Shown here piece after piece: positions 44,884-53,637 of a stretch of DNA of 64,000 bases. Each line of letters opens with the position of its first letter. Positions within the stretch are counted from its first letter, which is position 1. This DNA comes from Blautia glucerasea (lineage in GTDB: Bacteria; Bacillota; Clostridia; Lachnospirales; Lachnospiraceae). The notes beneath the pieces are model-generated. The model saw nothing but the letters and a program-made list of their open reading frames with translations, was not told where the DNA came from and did not search any database. The stretch spans positions 248,001 through 312,000 of the forward strand of contig NZ_JAJBMO010000001.1 of NCBI RefSeq assembly GCF_020537505.1, written 5' to 3'. The position numbers and the translations under genes were made by a program.

Positions 44884-45768
44884 TCATACTTTCTCCTGGA
44901 TGTTCTTGCCGAACAGACCAGATGGTTTTACAAGCAGCACGACGATCAGAACTGCAAACACGATTGCATCTGCAACCTGAGAGGAAATATAAGCCTTACT
45001 GAAGATCTCGATCACGCCAAGAAGGATTCCGCCAACCATGGCGCCAGGGATAGATCCGATTCCACCAAATACAGCGGCAACGAATGCTTTGATACCAGGC
45101 ATTGCTCCTGTGTAAGGAGTCAGTGTAGGATAAGCGGAGCAAAGGAGAAGCCCAGCGATTGCTGCAAGTCCGGAACCGATTGCAAAGGTAAGAGAAATGG
45201 TAGCGTTTACATTGACACCCATCAGCTGTGCAGCATCACGGTCCTCAGAAACAGCCTGCATGGCACGTCCTGGTTTGGTTTTCTTTACAAAAAGCTGAAG
45301 GCCGACCATGATCACGATACAGGCAAGGATAGTTACAATGGTAACACCCTTAATGGTAAGCTGTCCGTCAAACAGAACCAGGGCTGGAACATTGATAACC
45401 GGAACGAAGCTCTTTGCATCTGCGCCGAAGATCAAAAGTGCCAGGTTCTGAAGCAGGTAGCTGACACCGATTGCAGTGATCAGAACTGCCAGGTTGGAAG
45501 AAGCTTTACGAAGCGGTCTGTAGGCAACTGTCTCAATGACAACACCGGCTACCGTACAGATCACAACGGAAAGAATGATTGCCAAAATTGGTGACATACT
45601 GGCTTTGGTAACTGCGGTAAGGATTACAAATGCTCCAACCATAATAACGTCACCATGTGCGAAGTTCAGCATTTTTGCAATACCATATACCATTGTATAG
45701 CCAAGAGCGATGATCGCATAGATACTGCCCAGGCTGATACCATCTTTTAAATAGGATATAAAACTCAT
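44884..45768 (-). CDS. livH: Branched-chain amino acid ABC transporter permease LivH
   Basis: 294-aa permease starting MSFISYLKDGISLGSIYAII, with MLNFAHGDVIMVGAF, an EAA-like loop at GRAMQAVSEDRDAAQLMGVN and FAAVFGG-like AAVFGGIGSIPGAMVGG. ATG at 45768 with AGAGGTG. The open frame continues upstream into a dispersed repeat and that extension is not coding. The stop overlaps the livM ribosome site. Confidence 0.93.
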   Translation of the reverse strand: MSFISYLKDGISLGSIYAIIALGYTMVYGIAKMLNFAHGDVIMVGAFVILTAVTKASMSPILAIILSVVICTVAGVVIETVAYRPLRKASSNLAVLITAIGVSYLLQNLALLIFGADAKSFVPVINVPALVLFDGQLTIKGVTIVTILACIVIMVGLQLFVKKTKPGRAMQAVSEDRDAAQLMGVNVNATISLTFAIGSGLAAIAGLLLCSAYPTLTPYTGAMPGIKAFVAAVFGGIGSIPGAMVGGILLGVIEIFSKAYISSQVADAIVFAVLIVVLLVKPSGLFGKNIQEKV

Positions 45769-45825
45769 AATGCACCTCTTAACTGGATTTGTTACTGTAA
45801 CTAGTAACGAATTTTTCTTTTCCAT

Positions 45826-45954
45826 GAGCGTGTTTGAAAATTCATTCCCGGCTTTTTCCGCTGTAAGAATTTCTGTCGCTTCCAAAACGGACATGTCGCC
45901 TATCGCCGACATCACCATATATGAAAAAGCGGAAGTAAATTTTCAGACACGCTC
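45826..45954. repeat. MITE-like palindromic repeat in the livJ-livH gap
   Basis: 129-bp unit with 17-bp ends GAGCGTGTTTGAAAATT (45826-45842) and AATTTTCAGACACGCTC (45938-45954), one mismatch, plus inner pairing (GGCTTTTTCCGCT / AGCGG). It contains the tract GATGTCGGCGATAGGCGAC on the minus strand. A partial relative, GAACGTGTCTGAAAAAGGC, is at about 54873-54891. Confidence 0.6.
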
Positions 45955-46012
45955 CAGTTATTTTATAGTTATTTTGGTTGTCCCGGAGCGGAGCAACCAT
46001 TATTTTATAATT

Positions 46013-46055
46013 GCAAAGAAGGAGACGGACCCACAGGTAACCGTCTCCCCTTTGC
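46013..46055 (-). terminator. Hairpin between livJ and livH (attenuating terminator)
   Basis: GGAGACGG (46021-46028) with CCGTCTCC (46041-46048), extended by GCAAAG/TTTGC arms; a T-rich stretch follows on the minus strand. It probably lets livJ be made in excess over the permeases. Confidence 0.7.
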
Positions 46056-46132
46056 TAACGGCCATCCCCTGCGAACTCAGGGAAATGGTTAAGACCCTGC
46101 CGCATATCCGGCATAATGTCCTTTATTCTTTA

Positions 46133-47293
46133 TTATTCCATAGAAGCGTAAACGCCATCCTTAATCACATAAGCCTTAGGAGCTTTATCGCACTCGCCGT
46201 CCTCTGTCCATTTAGCTTCTCCTGTAAGACCATTTACAGTAATATTCAGCATGGAAGCGGACATTGCTGCGCTGATGTCCTCATTGGACATATCCGGTGT
46301 GATACCAGCGTCATCTGCTGCTGCTTTCATAGCGTAAAGTACGTCATATGTATCTGCTGCGAACTGGTTTGGTGTCTCACCGTTGTATGCATCGCCATAT
46401 GCTTTTACGAAGTTTACAGTTGCCTCATCATCACCTGTTGCAGAGAATGGTGTCAGAAGCATAACACCTTCTGCAAGAGAGGTATCGAAATTCTCAACGT
46501 TCAGGATACCATCCATACCGTCAACACCGAAGATCTTTATGTCAAGACCAAGGTCATGAGCCTGCTGAAGGATCAGAGCGTTGTCAGAGTAGTAGTTTGG
46601 AAGAAACAGAAGCTCTGCACCGCTGTCTTTAATCTTACCAAGCTGTACGGAAAAGTCTGTGTTGTTGTCTGTTGTGTAAGCTTCATCAGCTACAACCTCA
46701 AGACCGTAATCACCGCAAGCTGAAACGAATGCATCATGTACACCTGAGTTGTAGTCTGCCATGGAATCGTAAAGAGTCGCTACTTTAGTAGCAAGTCCTT
46801 TCTCGGAAATATACTCAGCAGATTTGGTTCCCTGCATTGGGTCTGTGAAGCACATACGGAACTCATTGTCACCAGCTGTAATGCTGTCTACTGCTGTTGC
46901 GGATGGTGTAAAGAGGAATGTGCTCTCTGCTGCCTCTGCGCCTACTGCGATACAAGCACCGGAAGTAACGGTACCACAAAGCATCTGCATTCCTTTGTCA
47001 AGAAGGTCATTGTAAGCGTTAACTGCTTTCTCCGGATCTCCCTGATCATCACCAGCGTCAAGGATTTCTACCTGATATCCATTGAATCCGCCGTTTGCAT
47101 TGATCTCATCTGCTGCGATCTTAGCTGCATTGTATACACCATTACCATACTGTGCATAATCTCCTGTCATAGGTCCAATGACACCAATCTTGAAGGTTTC
47201 CTCGCTGTCTGCAAATACAGATACAGGTGTTACTGTGGATACTGCTATTGCTGCGGCTGCAGTAATGCTGAGTACTTTTTTCAGATTTCTCAT
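46133..47293 (-). CDS. livJ: Branched-chain amino acid ABC transporter substrate-binding protein
   Basis: 386-aa periplasmic-type binding protein of the Peripla_BP_6 group. Signal peptide MRNLKKVLSITAAAAIAVST, then mature FKIGVIGPMTGDYAQYGNGV, DAGDDQGDPEKAVNAYNDLL and a two-lobe fold to the end. No cysteine follows the signal peptide: cleavage would be near VFA-DSEE. That is unusual for a Gram-positive binding protein, which is normally a lipoprotein. It leads the liv operon. Confidence 0.9.
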   Translation of the reverse strand: MRNLKKVLSITAAAAIAVSTVTPVSVFADSEETFKIGVIGPMTGDYAQYGNGVYNAAKIAADEINANGGFNGYQVEILDAGDDQGDPEKAVNAYNDLLDKGMQMLCGTVTSGACIAVGAEAAESTFLFTPSATAVDSITAGDNEFRMCFTDPMQGTKSAEYISEKGLATKVATLYDSMADYNSGVHDAFVSACGDYGLEVVADEAYTTDNNTDFSVQLGKIKDSGAELLFLPNYYSDNALILQQAHDLGLDIKIFGVDGMDGILNVENFDTSLAEGVMLLTPFSATGDDEATVNFVKAYGDAYNGETPNQFAADTYDVLYAMKAAADDAGITPDMSNEDISAAMSASMLNITVNGLTGEAKWTEDGECDKAPKAYVIKDGVYASME

Positions 47294-47443
47294 AATAAAT
47301 CTCCTCCTTAATTTATGTAAGAGCTTCTGTCATCCCGCCCTCTCATCGTGTCTGCCACACTGAGGTAATAGAAAAGCCCACTGGTGGTTTCCCAGCCGGC
47401 TTTGGCTTCCATAACTTCTTCTCTTTACTACTTTAATGTTAAG

Positions 47444-47472
47444 ATTATAGCATCCTGTTTTTTTGATTGCAA
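47444..47472 (-). promoter_or_regulatory. Promoter of the liv operon
   Basis: TTGCAA (47472-47467), 17 nt, TATAAT (47449-47444) on the minus strand. The 145-nt leader after it contains an imperfect hairpin at 47373-47405. Nothing else is seen in 47473-47690. Confidence 0.75.
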
Positions 47473-47697
47473 TAGACAATTTTATAGTTTTTTAAGAATT
47501 ACAGAAAAAATTTCCGTTACTATGTCCAAATTTTCCTGTTTTTGTTATTTCTGCGGCGTACAAGCGTGCGCTGTAGGACGCACTGCAATTCTATTATCAT
47601 ATTTTATATTGTAAATAGAGTGTATTTCAATTTAGTCCAATAAGGCTCTAACCCCCAAAATGCAAGTTCCTGTTGAACGCTTTTATGTAAAAAAATA

Positions 47698-47717
47698 GGA
47701 GATGGTTTCCCATCTCC
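47698..47717 (-). terminator. Terminator after rplT
   Basis: GGAGATGG-TTTC-CCATCTCC, perfect 8-bp stem, then TATTTTTTT on the minus strand. Confidence 0.9.
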
Positions 47718-47744
47718 CATACTTTATCTCTTATTTCGCAAAAA

Positions 47745-48101
47745 TTAAGCGATTGCTTTCTTAGCGATCTCAGCAAGTGCTGCAAATCCCTGAGCATCGT
47801 TTACAGCCATCTCAGCAAGCATCTTTCTGTTGATGTCGATGTTTGCAACTTTGAGGCCGTGCATCATTTTGCTGTAGGATAAGCCGTTCATTCTTGCAGC
47901 TGCGTTGATACGTGCGATCCAGAGCTGTCTGAACTGACGTTTCTTCTGCTTTCTTCCAGCGTAAGCGCTGGTAAGAGCACGCATAACAGACTGTTTTGCT
48001 ACTCTATACTGTTTGGAACGAGCTCCTCTGTAGCCCTTTGCCAGTTTTAATACACGATTATGTTTCTTCTTTGCGTTTAATCCGCCTTTAATTCTTGCCA
48101 T
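47745..48101 (-). CDS. rplT: 50S ribosomal protein L20
   Basis: 118 aa, standard length. It begins [20 protein letters not shown], with [21 protein letters not shown] and a C-terminal [14 protein letters not shown]. Binds 23S rRNA and the operon leader, giving feedback control. Third gene of infC-rpmI-rplT. Confidence 0.98.
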   Translation of the reverse strand: MARIKGGLNAKKKHNRVLKLAKGYRGARSKQYRVAKQSVMRALTSAYAGRKQKKRQFRQLWIARINAAARMNGLSYSKMMHGLKVANIDINRKMLAEMAVNDAQGFAALAEIAKKAIA

Positions 48102-48141
48102 TTCTTATTTTCCTCCTGTTCGTCTTCTTCTATGCTATATC

Positions 48142-48339
48142 TTATAAATACGGTAATGCTTTCTTCATGCTCTTAACATTAGTAGAATCAACAACAGTAG
48201 CTTTTCTAAGATTTCTCTTTCTCTTCTGAGATTTCTTTGTTAAGATATGGCTCTTGTAAGCTTTATTTCTTACTAATTTTCCTGTTCCTGTTTTTTTGAA
48301 GCGCTTTGCTGCTGCTCTACAAGTTTTAATTTTTGGCAT
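48142..48339 (-). CDS. rpmI: 50S ribosomal protein L35
   Basis: 65 aa, [20 protein letters not shown] and [20 protein letters not shown], highly basic, family-normal length. Between infC and rplT. Confidence 0.97.
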   Translation of the reverse strand: MPKIKTCRAAAKRFKKTGTGKLVRNKAYKSHILTKKSQKRKRNLRKATVVDSTNVKSMKKALPYL

Positions 48340-48429
48340 TGTAATTTCCTCCTTAATATCGTATCTATTTAATGTCCCTCATCCAGTCTGACGCCCTCCC
48401 AGGGTGTCTCTCCAAATGAATGCAACATC

Positions 48430-48936
48430 CTAGTGTTTCTGTGCTAAAAACATTGTCATGCTTCTGCCTTCTACCTTAGGTGCCTTCTCAACTACGGCAA
48501 TGTCCTTCAGCATGTCGGCAAAATCATCCAGAACGTGCTTGCTGCTTGACATATGCGCCATCTCTCTTCCGCGGAAACGAAGAGTAACCTTTACTCTGTC
48601 GCCCTTGGTAAGGAACTTACGCGCTGCCCCAGCCTTTGTATTCAGGTCATTGGTATCAATATTGGGTGAAAGACGCACTTCTTTGACATCGATGGTCTTC
48701 TGCTTCTTCTTGGCTTCTTTCTCTTTTCTGGCAAGCTCGTAGCGGTATTTACCGTAATCAATGATCTTACATACCGGTGGCTTTGCCTGTGGGGCAATCT
48801 TTACTAAATCAAGCTCTGCCTCCTGAGCCTTGGCCATTGCCTCTCTCGCGGACATAATTCCAAGCTGTTCTCCGTCCGGTCCGATTAAGCGTACCTCTTT
48901 GTCTCTGATTTGTTCGTTAATCATTAAATTGCTAAT
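48430..48936 (-). CDS. infC: Translation initiation factor IF-3, probable AUU start
   Basis: 168 aa if read from the ATT at 48936, or 164 aa from the ATG at 48924. Body: MINEQIRDKEVRLIGPDGEQ, PVCKIIDYGKYRYEL, KEVRLSPNIDTNDLNTKAGA and FRGREMAH. The only good ribosome site, GGAGGTG, is 7 nt from the ATT and 19 nt from the ATG, so the ATT is the likely start. IF-3 rejects such codons, which gives self-limiting translation as in E. coli infC. The upstream open frame is leader RNA. Confidence 0.93.
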   Translation of the reverse strand: MSNLMINEQIRDKEVRLIGPDGEQLGIMSAREAMAKAQEAELDLVKIAPQAKPPVCKIIDYGKYRYELARKEKEAKKKQKTIDVKEVRLSPNIDTNDLNTKAGAARKFLTKGDRVKVTLRFRGREMAHMSSSKHVLDDFADMLKDIAVVEKAPKVEGRSMTMFLAQKH

Positions 48937-49044
48937 TGTCGTGCACCTCCATACCTGATAGATGATCTGTTCTGATCCAGCTTCTAACCTCTGGACTCTC
49001 ATTCCCCTTCGCAGGAAGAAATTCCTGCCTTCATACGCTGCCAC

Positions 49045-49193
49045 ACATAAAAAAAGTGCGGACAGAATCCACACTTCTCCTATTACACCCGCGAACTAAG
49101 TCACGCGCTGCTGTGCAATATGAACCCGAGCCGCATCCAAATGTGCGCTGAGGTGAGAGTGAACTCTGCTTTCTTTTCATCACGTACTGTTGT
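49045..49193 (-). promoter_or_regulatory. L20-type leader attenuator of infC-rpmI-rplT
   Basis: Transcript leader between promoter and infC, ending in a terminator stem AAGTGTGGA (49076-49068) pairing with TCCGCACTT (49062-49054) and seven T. In Firmicutes this leader is bound by L20, which ends transcription early. The fold upstream was not computed. Confidence 0.8.
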
Positions 49194-49222
49194 ATACTAC
49201 CATGCCCGCCCGCTAAAGTCAA
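49194..49222 (-). promoter_or_regulatory. Promoter of infC-rpmI-rplT
   Basis: TTGACT (49222-49217), 17 nt, TAGTAT (49199-49194). Confidence 0.8.
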
Positions 49223-49492
49223 GCCATTTTTTTATTTTTTTAATTCTTTTTTAATTCTTCTTTTTTGACATAATTATAGTTCTTTTTTGTCCTAAGCGTA
49301 AAAAAATCTGTTATTGAAAAATCTTCCCATTTTCTGATTTTGTAACTGGGACAGAATAAAAAGGAGCGGCTTTCCAACTCAAAAAATATGTATATTTTCT
49401 TCCTTTCAGGAAAAAATAAAAAAGAATCCTGCAAAACAGGATTACGTTTCATAACACAATTGCGAAAAAATGAAACTCAGGAGGTAAAAAAC

Positions 49493-49813
49493 ATGACAAT
49501 CTTAAAATGTTCCGCAACAACCTGTGCTTACAACGAAGATATGCTCTGCTCCAGAGGGGAGATTGATGTGATGGGCGACAGTGCCAGAAGTGCCGATGAA
49601 ACATCCTGCGGAAGCTTCCGTGAAAGAAGTCAGGTAACTATGAACAGTGCCAAAAACGGCTGTGGATGCGAAACCATCCAGATTGACTGTAAAGCCCACA
49701 ACTGTACCTACAATGAAGACTGCAAATGTAGTGCAGCAGCTATCAACGTAGCCGGAAGCGGTGCCAAGGAATGTTCTGAGACGAAGTGCGACACCTTTGA
49801 GTGCCAGTGCTGA
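49493..49813 (+). CDS. Protein with two DUF1540 domains
   Basis: 106-aa cysteine-rich protein. Two copies of the DUF1540 pattern: CSATTCAYNEDMLCSRGEID with a later CGSF, and CKAHNCTYNEDCKCSAAAIN with CDTFEC. Each has four conserved cysteines, presumably binding zinc or another metal. ATG at 49493, AGGAGG site. Clostridia often have several such genes and the role is unknown. It is the only plus-strand gene in this part. Confidence 0.85.
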   Translation: MTILKCSATTCAYNEDMLCSRGEIDVMGDSARSADETSCGSFRERSQVTMNSAKNGCGCETIQIDCKAHNCTYNEDCKCSAAAINVAGSGAKECSETKCDTFECQC

Positions 49814-49833
49814 TCGGGAAACGAGACAAAACA

Positions 49834-49863
49834 GCCCCCGCACAAATGTGCGAGGGCCTTTTT
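49834..49863. terminator. Bidirectional terminator between DUF1540 gene and ftsZ
   Basis: GCCCCCGCACA (49834-49844) with TGTGCGAGGGC (49847-49857), then CTTTTT on the plus strand and GTTTTG on the minus strand. Confidence 0.85.
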
Positions 49864-49875
49864 AATCTCTATTTC

Positions 49876-51039
49876 CTATCTGTTTCTTAAGAAGTCCGGG
49901 ATCTGGATATCCTTCTTCTGAACAGTGCTGGATGGTGTCTTCGCTGTGAATGGAGTAGCATTCATAGTCGGCATGCTAAAAGATGGCATGTTCAGGTTTA
50001 CACCACCAGTTGTGGCAGAAGAAGCAGGTCTCTTATTTGCAAATACAGAGTTGCTTGCCTTATTTCCAAATGGGTTAGATGCCTGTACATTGTCAGCAAG
50101 ACCAGTTGCGATAACAGTGATTCTTGCATAGTCAGCAACAGAGTCATCATACATAGCACCAAAGATGATGTTTGCATCCTCGCCTGTAAGCTCCTGTACA
50201 TAGCTTGCTGCGTCGTTTGCATCCATAAGGGAGATATCACCGGAAATGTTGATGATAACATGTGTAGCACCCTTGATGGTAGTCTCAAGCAGCGGAGAAG
50301 ATACGGCCTGCTGGACAGCTTCCATAGCCTTATCATCGCCTCTTGCCTCACCGATACCAATGTGCGCAATACCCTTATCTGTCATAACGGTCTGTACATC
50401 AGCAAAGTCAAGATTGATAAGAGCCGGCAGATTGATCAGATCTGTGATGCCCTGAACGGCCTGCTGCAGAACCTCGTCTGCCTTTCTCAGTGCTTCCGGC
50501 ATAGTGGTACGGCGATCAACGATCTCCAGTAACTTGTCATTCGGGATTACAATCAATGTATCAACAGACTTCTTCAGGTTCTCAATACCTGCAAGTGCGT
50601 TGTTCATACGTGTCTTAGCTTCAAAACGGAAAGGTTTGGTCACAACACCTACAGTGAGGATACCCATTTCCTTAGCTGCTGCTGCGATAACCGGAGCTGC
50701 ACCAGTACCGGTTCCACCGCCCATGCCACAGGTAACGAATACCATGTCAGCACCTTCGATGATCTGTTTCACTTCCTCAATGCTCTCTTCTGCTGCTTTC
50801 TGTCCAACCTCAGGCTGTGCTCCTGCACCAAGACCTTTGGTAATTTTCTCACCGATCTGAAGTACAGTTGGAGCTTTGCACAGAGTCAGAGCCTGCTTAT
50901 CTGTATTTACTCCTACAAACTCTACCCCGCCGATGGCCTCTTCAACCATTCTGTTTACTGCATTATTTCCGGCGCCGCCTACTCCGATTACAATAATCTT
51001 AGCAGAGGATTCCGCCTCATTTGACATTATCTCTAACAA
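49876..51039 (-). CDS. ftsZ: Cell division protein FtsZ
   Basis: 387-aa tubulin-like GTPase forming the Z-ring. [23 protein letters not shown] signature [15 protein letters not shown] and T7 loop [11 protein letters not shown] are present. The C-terminal anchor peptide is [10 protein letters not shown]. The start is a TTG at 51039 with AGGAGG 7-8 nt upstream, giving [10 protein letters not shown]. FtsA, the usual partner, is not in the window. Confidence 0.97.
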   Translation of the reverse strand: MLEIMSNEAESSAKIIVIGVGGAGNNAVNRMVEEAIGGVEFVGVNTDKQALTLCKAPTVLQIGEKITKGLGAGAQPEVGQKAAEESIEEVKQIIEGADMVFVTCGMGGGTGTGAAPVIAAAAKEMGILTVGVVTKPFRFEAKTRMNNALAGIENLKKSVDTLIVIPNDKLLEIVDRRTTMPEALRKADEVLQQAVQGITDLINLPALINLDFADVQTVMTDKGIAHIGIGEARGDDKAMEAVQQAVSSPLLETTIKGATHVIINISGDISLMDANDAASYVQELTGEDANIIFGAMYDDSVADYARITVIATGLADNVQASNPFGNKASNSVFANKRPASSATTGGVNLNMPSFSMPTMNATPFTAKTPSSTVQKKDIQIPDFLRNR

Positions 51040-51198
51040 TGTACTTCCTCCTTTATTTCTACCTTATATCCTTTATCTTTAATTTCAGCAAATATATACC
51101 AAGCTGCATATAGCTATATCATATATTTTTTTTGGGAATTTATCAACCACTAATTTTGTTTTTTTTATACTTTTTTCTCGAAATCCGCGGTTATTTTC

Positions 51199-52341
51199 TT
51201 AATATTCCCCATCGTAGCTGTCATAGCCGTCTTCATTATAGTCTTCACTGTAGTCTTCGCTGTAATCCTCACTATAACCTTCACTATAGTCTGTGCTTCC
51301 GTCTCCCGTGTCTTCCCCGTCTCCTTCCTCACTGTTTTCGTTTGGATTCGAGCCTACATAATTTCCATCTTTATCCAGTTGTCCATATCCGGTATAGCTT
51401 CCATCTTCCATATAGCCCCCAAGCCAGCTGCCATTTGCAGCAATGCTCTCCTCTGTAGGCTTAGGTCCTACATAGTTCATATTCTGGTCATATTCACCCT
51501 CGCCAGTGTAGTCTCCTTCCTCATCATAGCCTCCATGCCAGTTTGCAAGGGCATTCTCATAGACTGCCTGGGTATCCACACTCTCTATGGTTCCATCCTC
51601 GCCCAGATCCTGCTCGAAGGTAATGGTCTTGGAATTGTCATTTACGTTCTCCAGGTGAAGGATTCCCTTTTTGCCGGAAAGCTTAGGCAAAATAGCGCTC
51701 ACCCGCACCATTTTGTCCTCGAGATATTCATCCTTGCCAAGCATGACCTGAATCTCTCCATAGGTAAGGGTAATCTCATAGCTGGCATCAAATTCAATGT
51801 GATCCGGTATATCCTGATTTTTCTGAAAAATGGTAGACAATGCCACTGCAGTGGTAAGAACCGAACTGCCTTTGATCGGAAGCTTCTCCCCCTCGATCAC
51901 ATGGCTTACCTCAATGCCATCAAAAAAAGGTACCAGCTCGTCCCTTGTGCGGGAGCTTTCAATAAAAGTGCCGTTCCGGTCAAAGTAAACGTAATTATCC
52001 AGATAGGGAATACAGCCCACAGCCTTCTTCTCACGCACACTGACACAGATACTGTTGTGGGAAAGTCTTGTAATATTGAACCCTTCTACAAAAGGCACGT
52101 CCTCCACATCTCCCCTGGAATGGAGCAAAACTGCAAGAATGGAATTATCCGTAAACGCTCCCTGCAAAGCCATCGCCTTTACTTCTTCATCTGAATAACG
52201 TGTAGTTCCCATAACCTCCACACTTGTCACATGAAAATAAGAAAAGAAAAAGACCAGGCCTGCCAGCAGAACTGCCCCCAGGGCTCCCCAAATTGCTTTC
52301 TTATGTTTTCTATAGATCAGCTTCATTTTCAGTGATTTCAT
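51199..52341 (-). CDS. divIB: Cell division protein DivIB/FtsQ with a repeat-rich acidic tail
   Basis: 380-aa bitopic divisome protein. Cytoplasmic basic start, one helix (IWGALGAVLLAGLVFFFSYF), POTRA domain HVTSVEVMGTTRYSDEEVKA, then the beta domain to about 255. The rest is unusual: two copies of an about 15-residue motif (YTGEGEYDQNMNYVG at about 278, YTGYGQLDKDGNYVG at about 316) and a final run of YSED units. The tail is extracellular, about 110 residues, far longer than in B. subtilis DivIB. Confidence 0.88.
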   Translation of the reverse strand: MKSLKMKLIYRKHKKAIWGALGAVLLAGLVFFFSYFHVTSVEVMGTTRYSDEEVKAMALQGAFTDNSILAVLLHSRGDVEDVPFVEGFNITRLSHNSICVSVREKKAVGCIPYLDNYVYFDRNGTFIESSRTRDELVPFFDGIEVSHVIEGEKLPIKGSSVLTTAVALSTIFQKNQDIPDHIEFDASYEITLTYGEIQVMLGKDEYLEDKMVRVSAILPKLSGKKGILHLENVNDNSKTITFEQDLGEDGTIESVDTQAVYENALANWHGGYDEEGDYTGEGEYDQNMNYVGPKPTEESIAANGSWLGGYMEDGSYTGYGQLDKDGNYVGSNPNENSEEGDGEDTGDGSTDYSEGYSEDYSEDYSEDYNEDGYDSYDGEY

Positions 52342-52347
52342 ATATTG

Positions 52348-53622
52348 TTATTCCTGCATCCTTTTTACTGCTGCTCCCAGCGTATTCAGATCCTGGCAGA
52401 TATGCTCATAGCCACGCTGCACATAGGAATAGCCATCCAGTACCGTAACTCCTTTTACACACAGTGCTCCAAGGATCAGCGCGGCACCGCCTCTTAATTC
52501 CCAGGCCGTTACAATAGCTCCATGAAGTTCCTTTCCCCCATGGATCACGGCTTCCTTTCCCTGTACCCGGATATCGGCACCCATCTTCACCAGCTGCTGT
52601 GCTGCCTTATAGCGGTCTTCAAAAACGTTCTCCCGGATACAGCTTCTTCCCTTTACTGTGGCAAGCACTGCCATCACCGGGGACTGAAGATCTGTGGGAA
52701 ATCCTGGATAAACTGCTGTTTCCAACAGTTCCACCGGCTTTTGAACATGTTCTCCATTGACTAATAGTTTACCACTGTTACCTTTATATTGTCCACCCAT
52801 TTTCCGATATACTTCAAGAAAGGCCTCCAGTTCCCCTTCCGGTGAATTTTCCAGGGTGATCTGGCTTCTGGTTATGGCAGCGGCGCAAATGTAAGTGCCT
52901 GCCACGATCCTGTCCGGAGGAACCTGCATAGAACCTGCCTTTAAATGCTCTACACCATAAATACAGATCCGGTCCGTACCATCCCCCTCGATTTTCGCTC
53001 CCATAGCACGTAGATAACGGCAAAGCCACTGGATTTCCGGCTCCCGGGCACAATTTTCCAGCACGGTTTTCCCCTCTGCCAGTACCGCTCCCAAAATTCC
53101 CTGCTGGGTTGCCCCTACACTTCTCTTCGGAAAAGACACAACCGTCCCCTGCAATCGGGGGCATTCTGCCATCAGAAGCCCGGCTTCTTCCGTGATCACA
53201 GCGCCCAGCTTCCGGAGCACAAGAAGATGCAGATCAATGGGCCTTTTTCCGATCACACACCCGCCGGGATACCCCAGGCTTCCTTTTCCATTTCTTGCCA
53301 AAAGCGCACCAAGAAGGATCACAGAGGACCGCATTTTCCCGGTAAATAAAAAAGGCACCGACCATTTATCTGCATTTTCACAATCCATATAAAGATCATG
53401 GTTTTCCCACCAGGTCACAGCACCCAGATTCTGCAGAATTTCTTCCATGCAAAAAACATCCGCGATCCGCGGACAGCCTTTCAGCACACTGACTCCCCGG
53501 TGCAAAAGAGAGGCCGCCATCATAGGCAGCGCCGCATTTTTGGAACCCTGTATCCGAATACTCCCTTTCAACTGGTGTCCTCCCTCAATGTAAATCCGGT
53601 CATCCAAGCCATTCACTCCCAA
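52348..53622 (-). CDS. murA: UDP-N-acetylglucosamine 1-carboxyvinyltransferase
   Basis: About 424-aa EPSP-synthase-fold enzyme for the first step of peptidoglycan precursor synthesis. It has IQGSKNAALPMMAASLL, active-site loop YPGGCVIGKRPIDLHLL with the fosfomycin-sensitive Cys, AVYPGFPTDLQSPVMA and RGGAALILGALC. Start is TTG at 53622 or GTG at 53616; both are non-ATG. It lies between ftsW and divIB. Confidence 0.93.
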   Translation of the reverse strand: MGVNGLDDRIYIEGGHQLKGSIRIQGSKNAALPMMAASLLHRGVSVLKGCPRIADVFCMEEILQNLGAVTWWENHDLYMDCENADKWSVPFLFTGKMRSSVILLGALLARNGKGSLGYPGGCVIGKRPIDLHLLVLRKLGAVITEEAGLLMAECPRLQGTVVSFPKRSVGATQQGILGAVLAEGKTVLENCAREPEIQWLCRYLRAMGAKIEGDGTDRICIYGVEHLKAGSMQVPPDRIVAGTYICAAAITRSQITLENSPEGELEAFLEVYRKMGGQYKGNSGKLLVNGEHVQKPVELLETAVYPGFPTDLQSPVMAVLATVKGRSCIRENVFEDRYKAAQQLVKMGADIRVQGKEAVIHGGKELHGAIVTAWELRGGAALILGALCVKGVTVLDGYSYVQRGYEHICQDLNTLGAAVKRMQE

Positions 53623-53637
53623 AGGGCCTCTTACCTT

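Noticed and set aside
44722-45594. 290-codon plus-strand frame across livM/livH
   Set aside because: Antisense shadow; the minus-strand permeases are unambiguous.
45769-45918. N-terminal extension of LivH (MSAIGDMSVLEATEI...)
   Set aside because: This sequence is the dispersed repeat at 45826-45954; LivH homology starts at MSFISYL.
47384-47614. 76-codon plus-strand frame upstream of livJ
   Set aside because: No ribosome site or family; it covers the liv promoter.
48937-49074. N-terminal extension of IF-3
   Set aside because: It is leader RNA; IF-3 homology starts at MINEQIRD.
51223-51290. Repetitive tract resembling a CRISPR or satellite array
   Set aside because: It is the YSED codon repeat of the DivIB tail, with short unequal units and no spacers.
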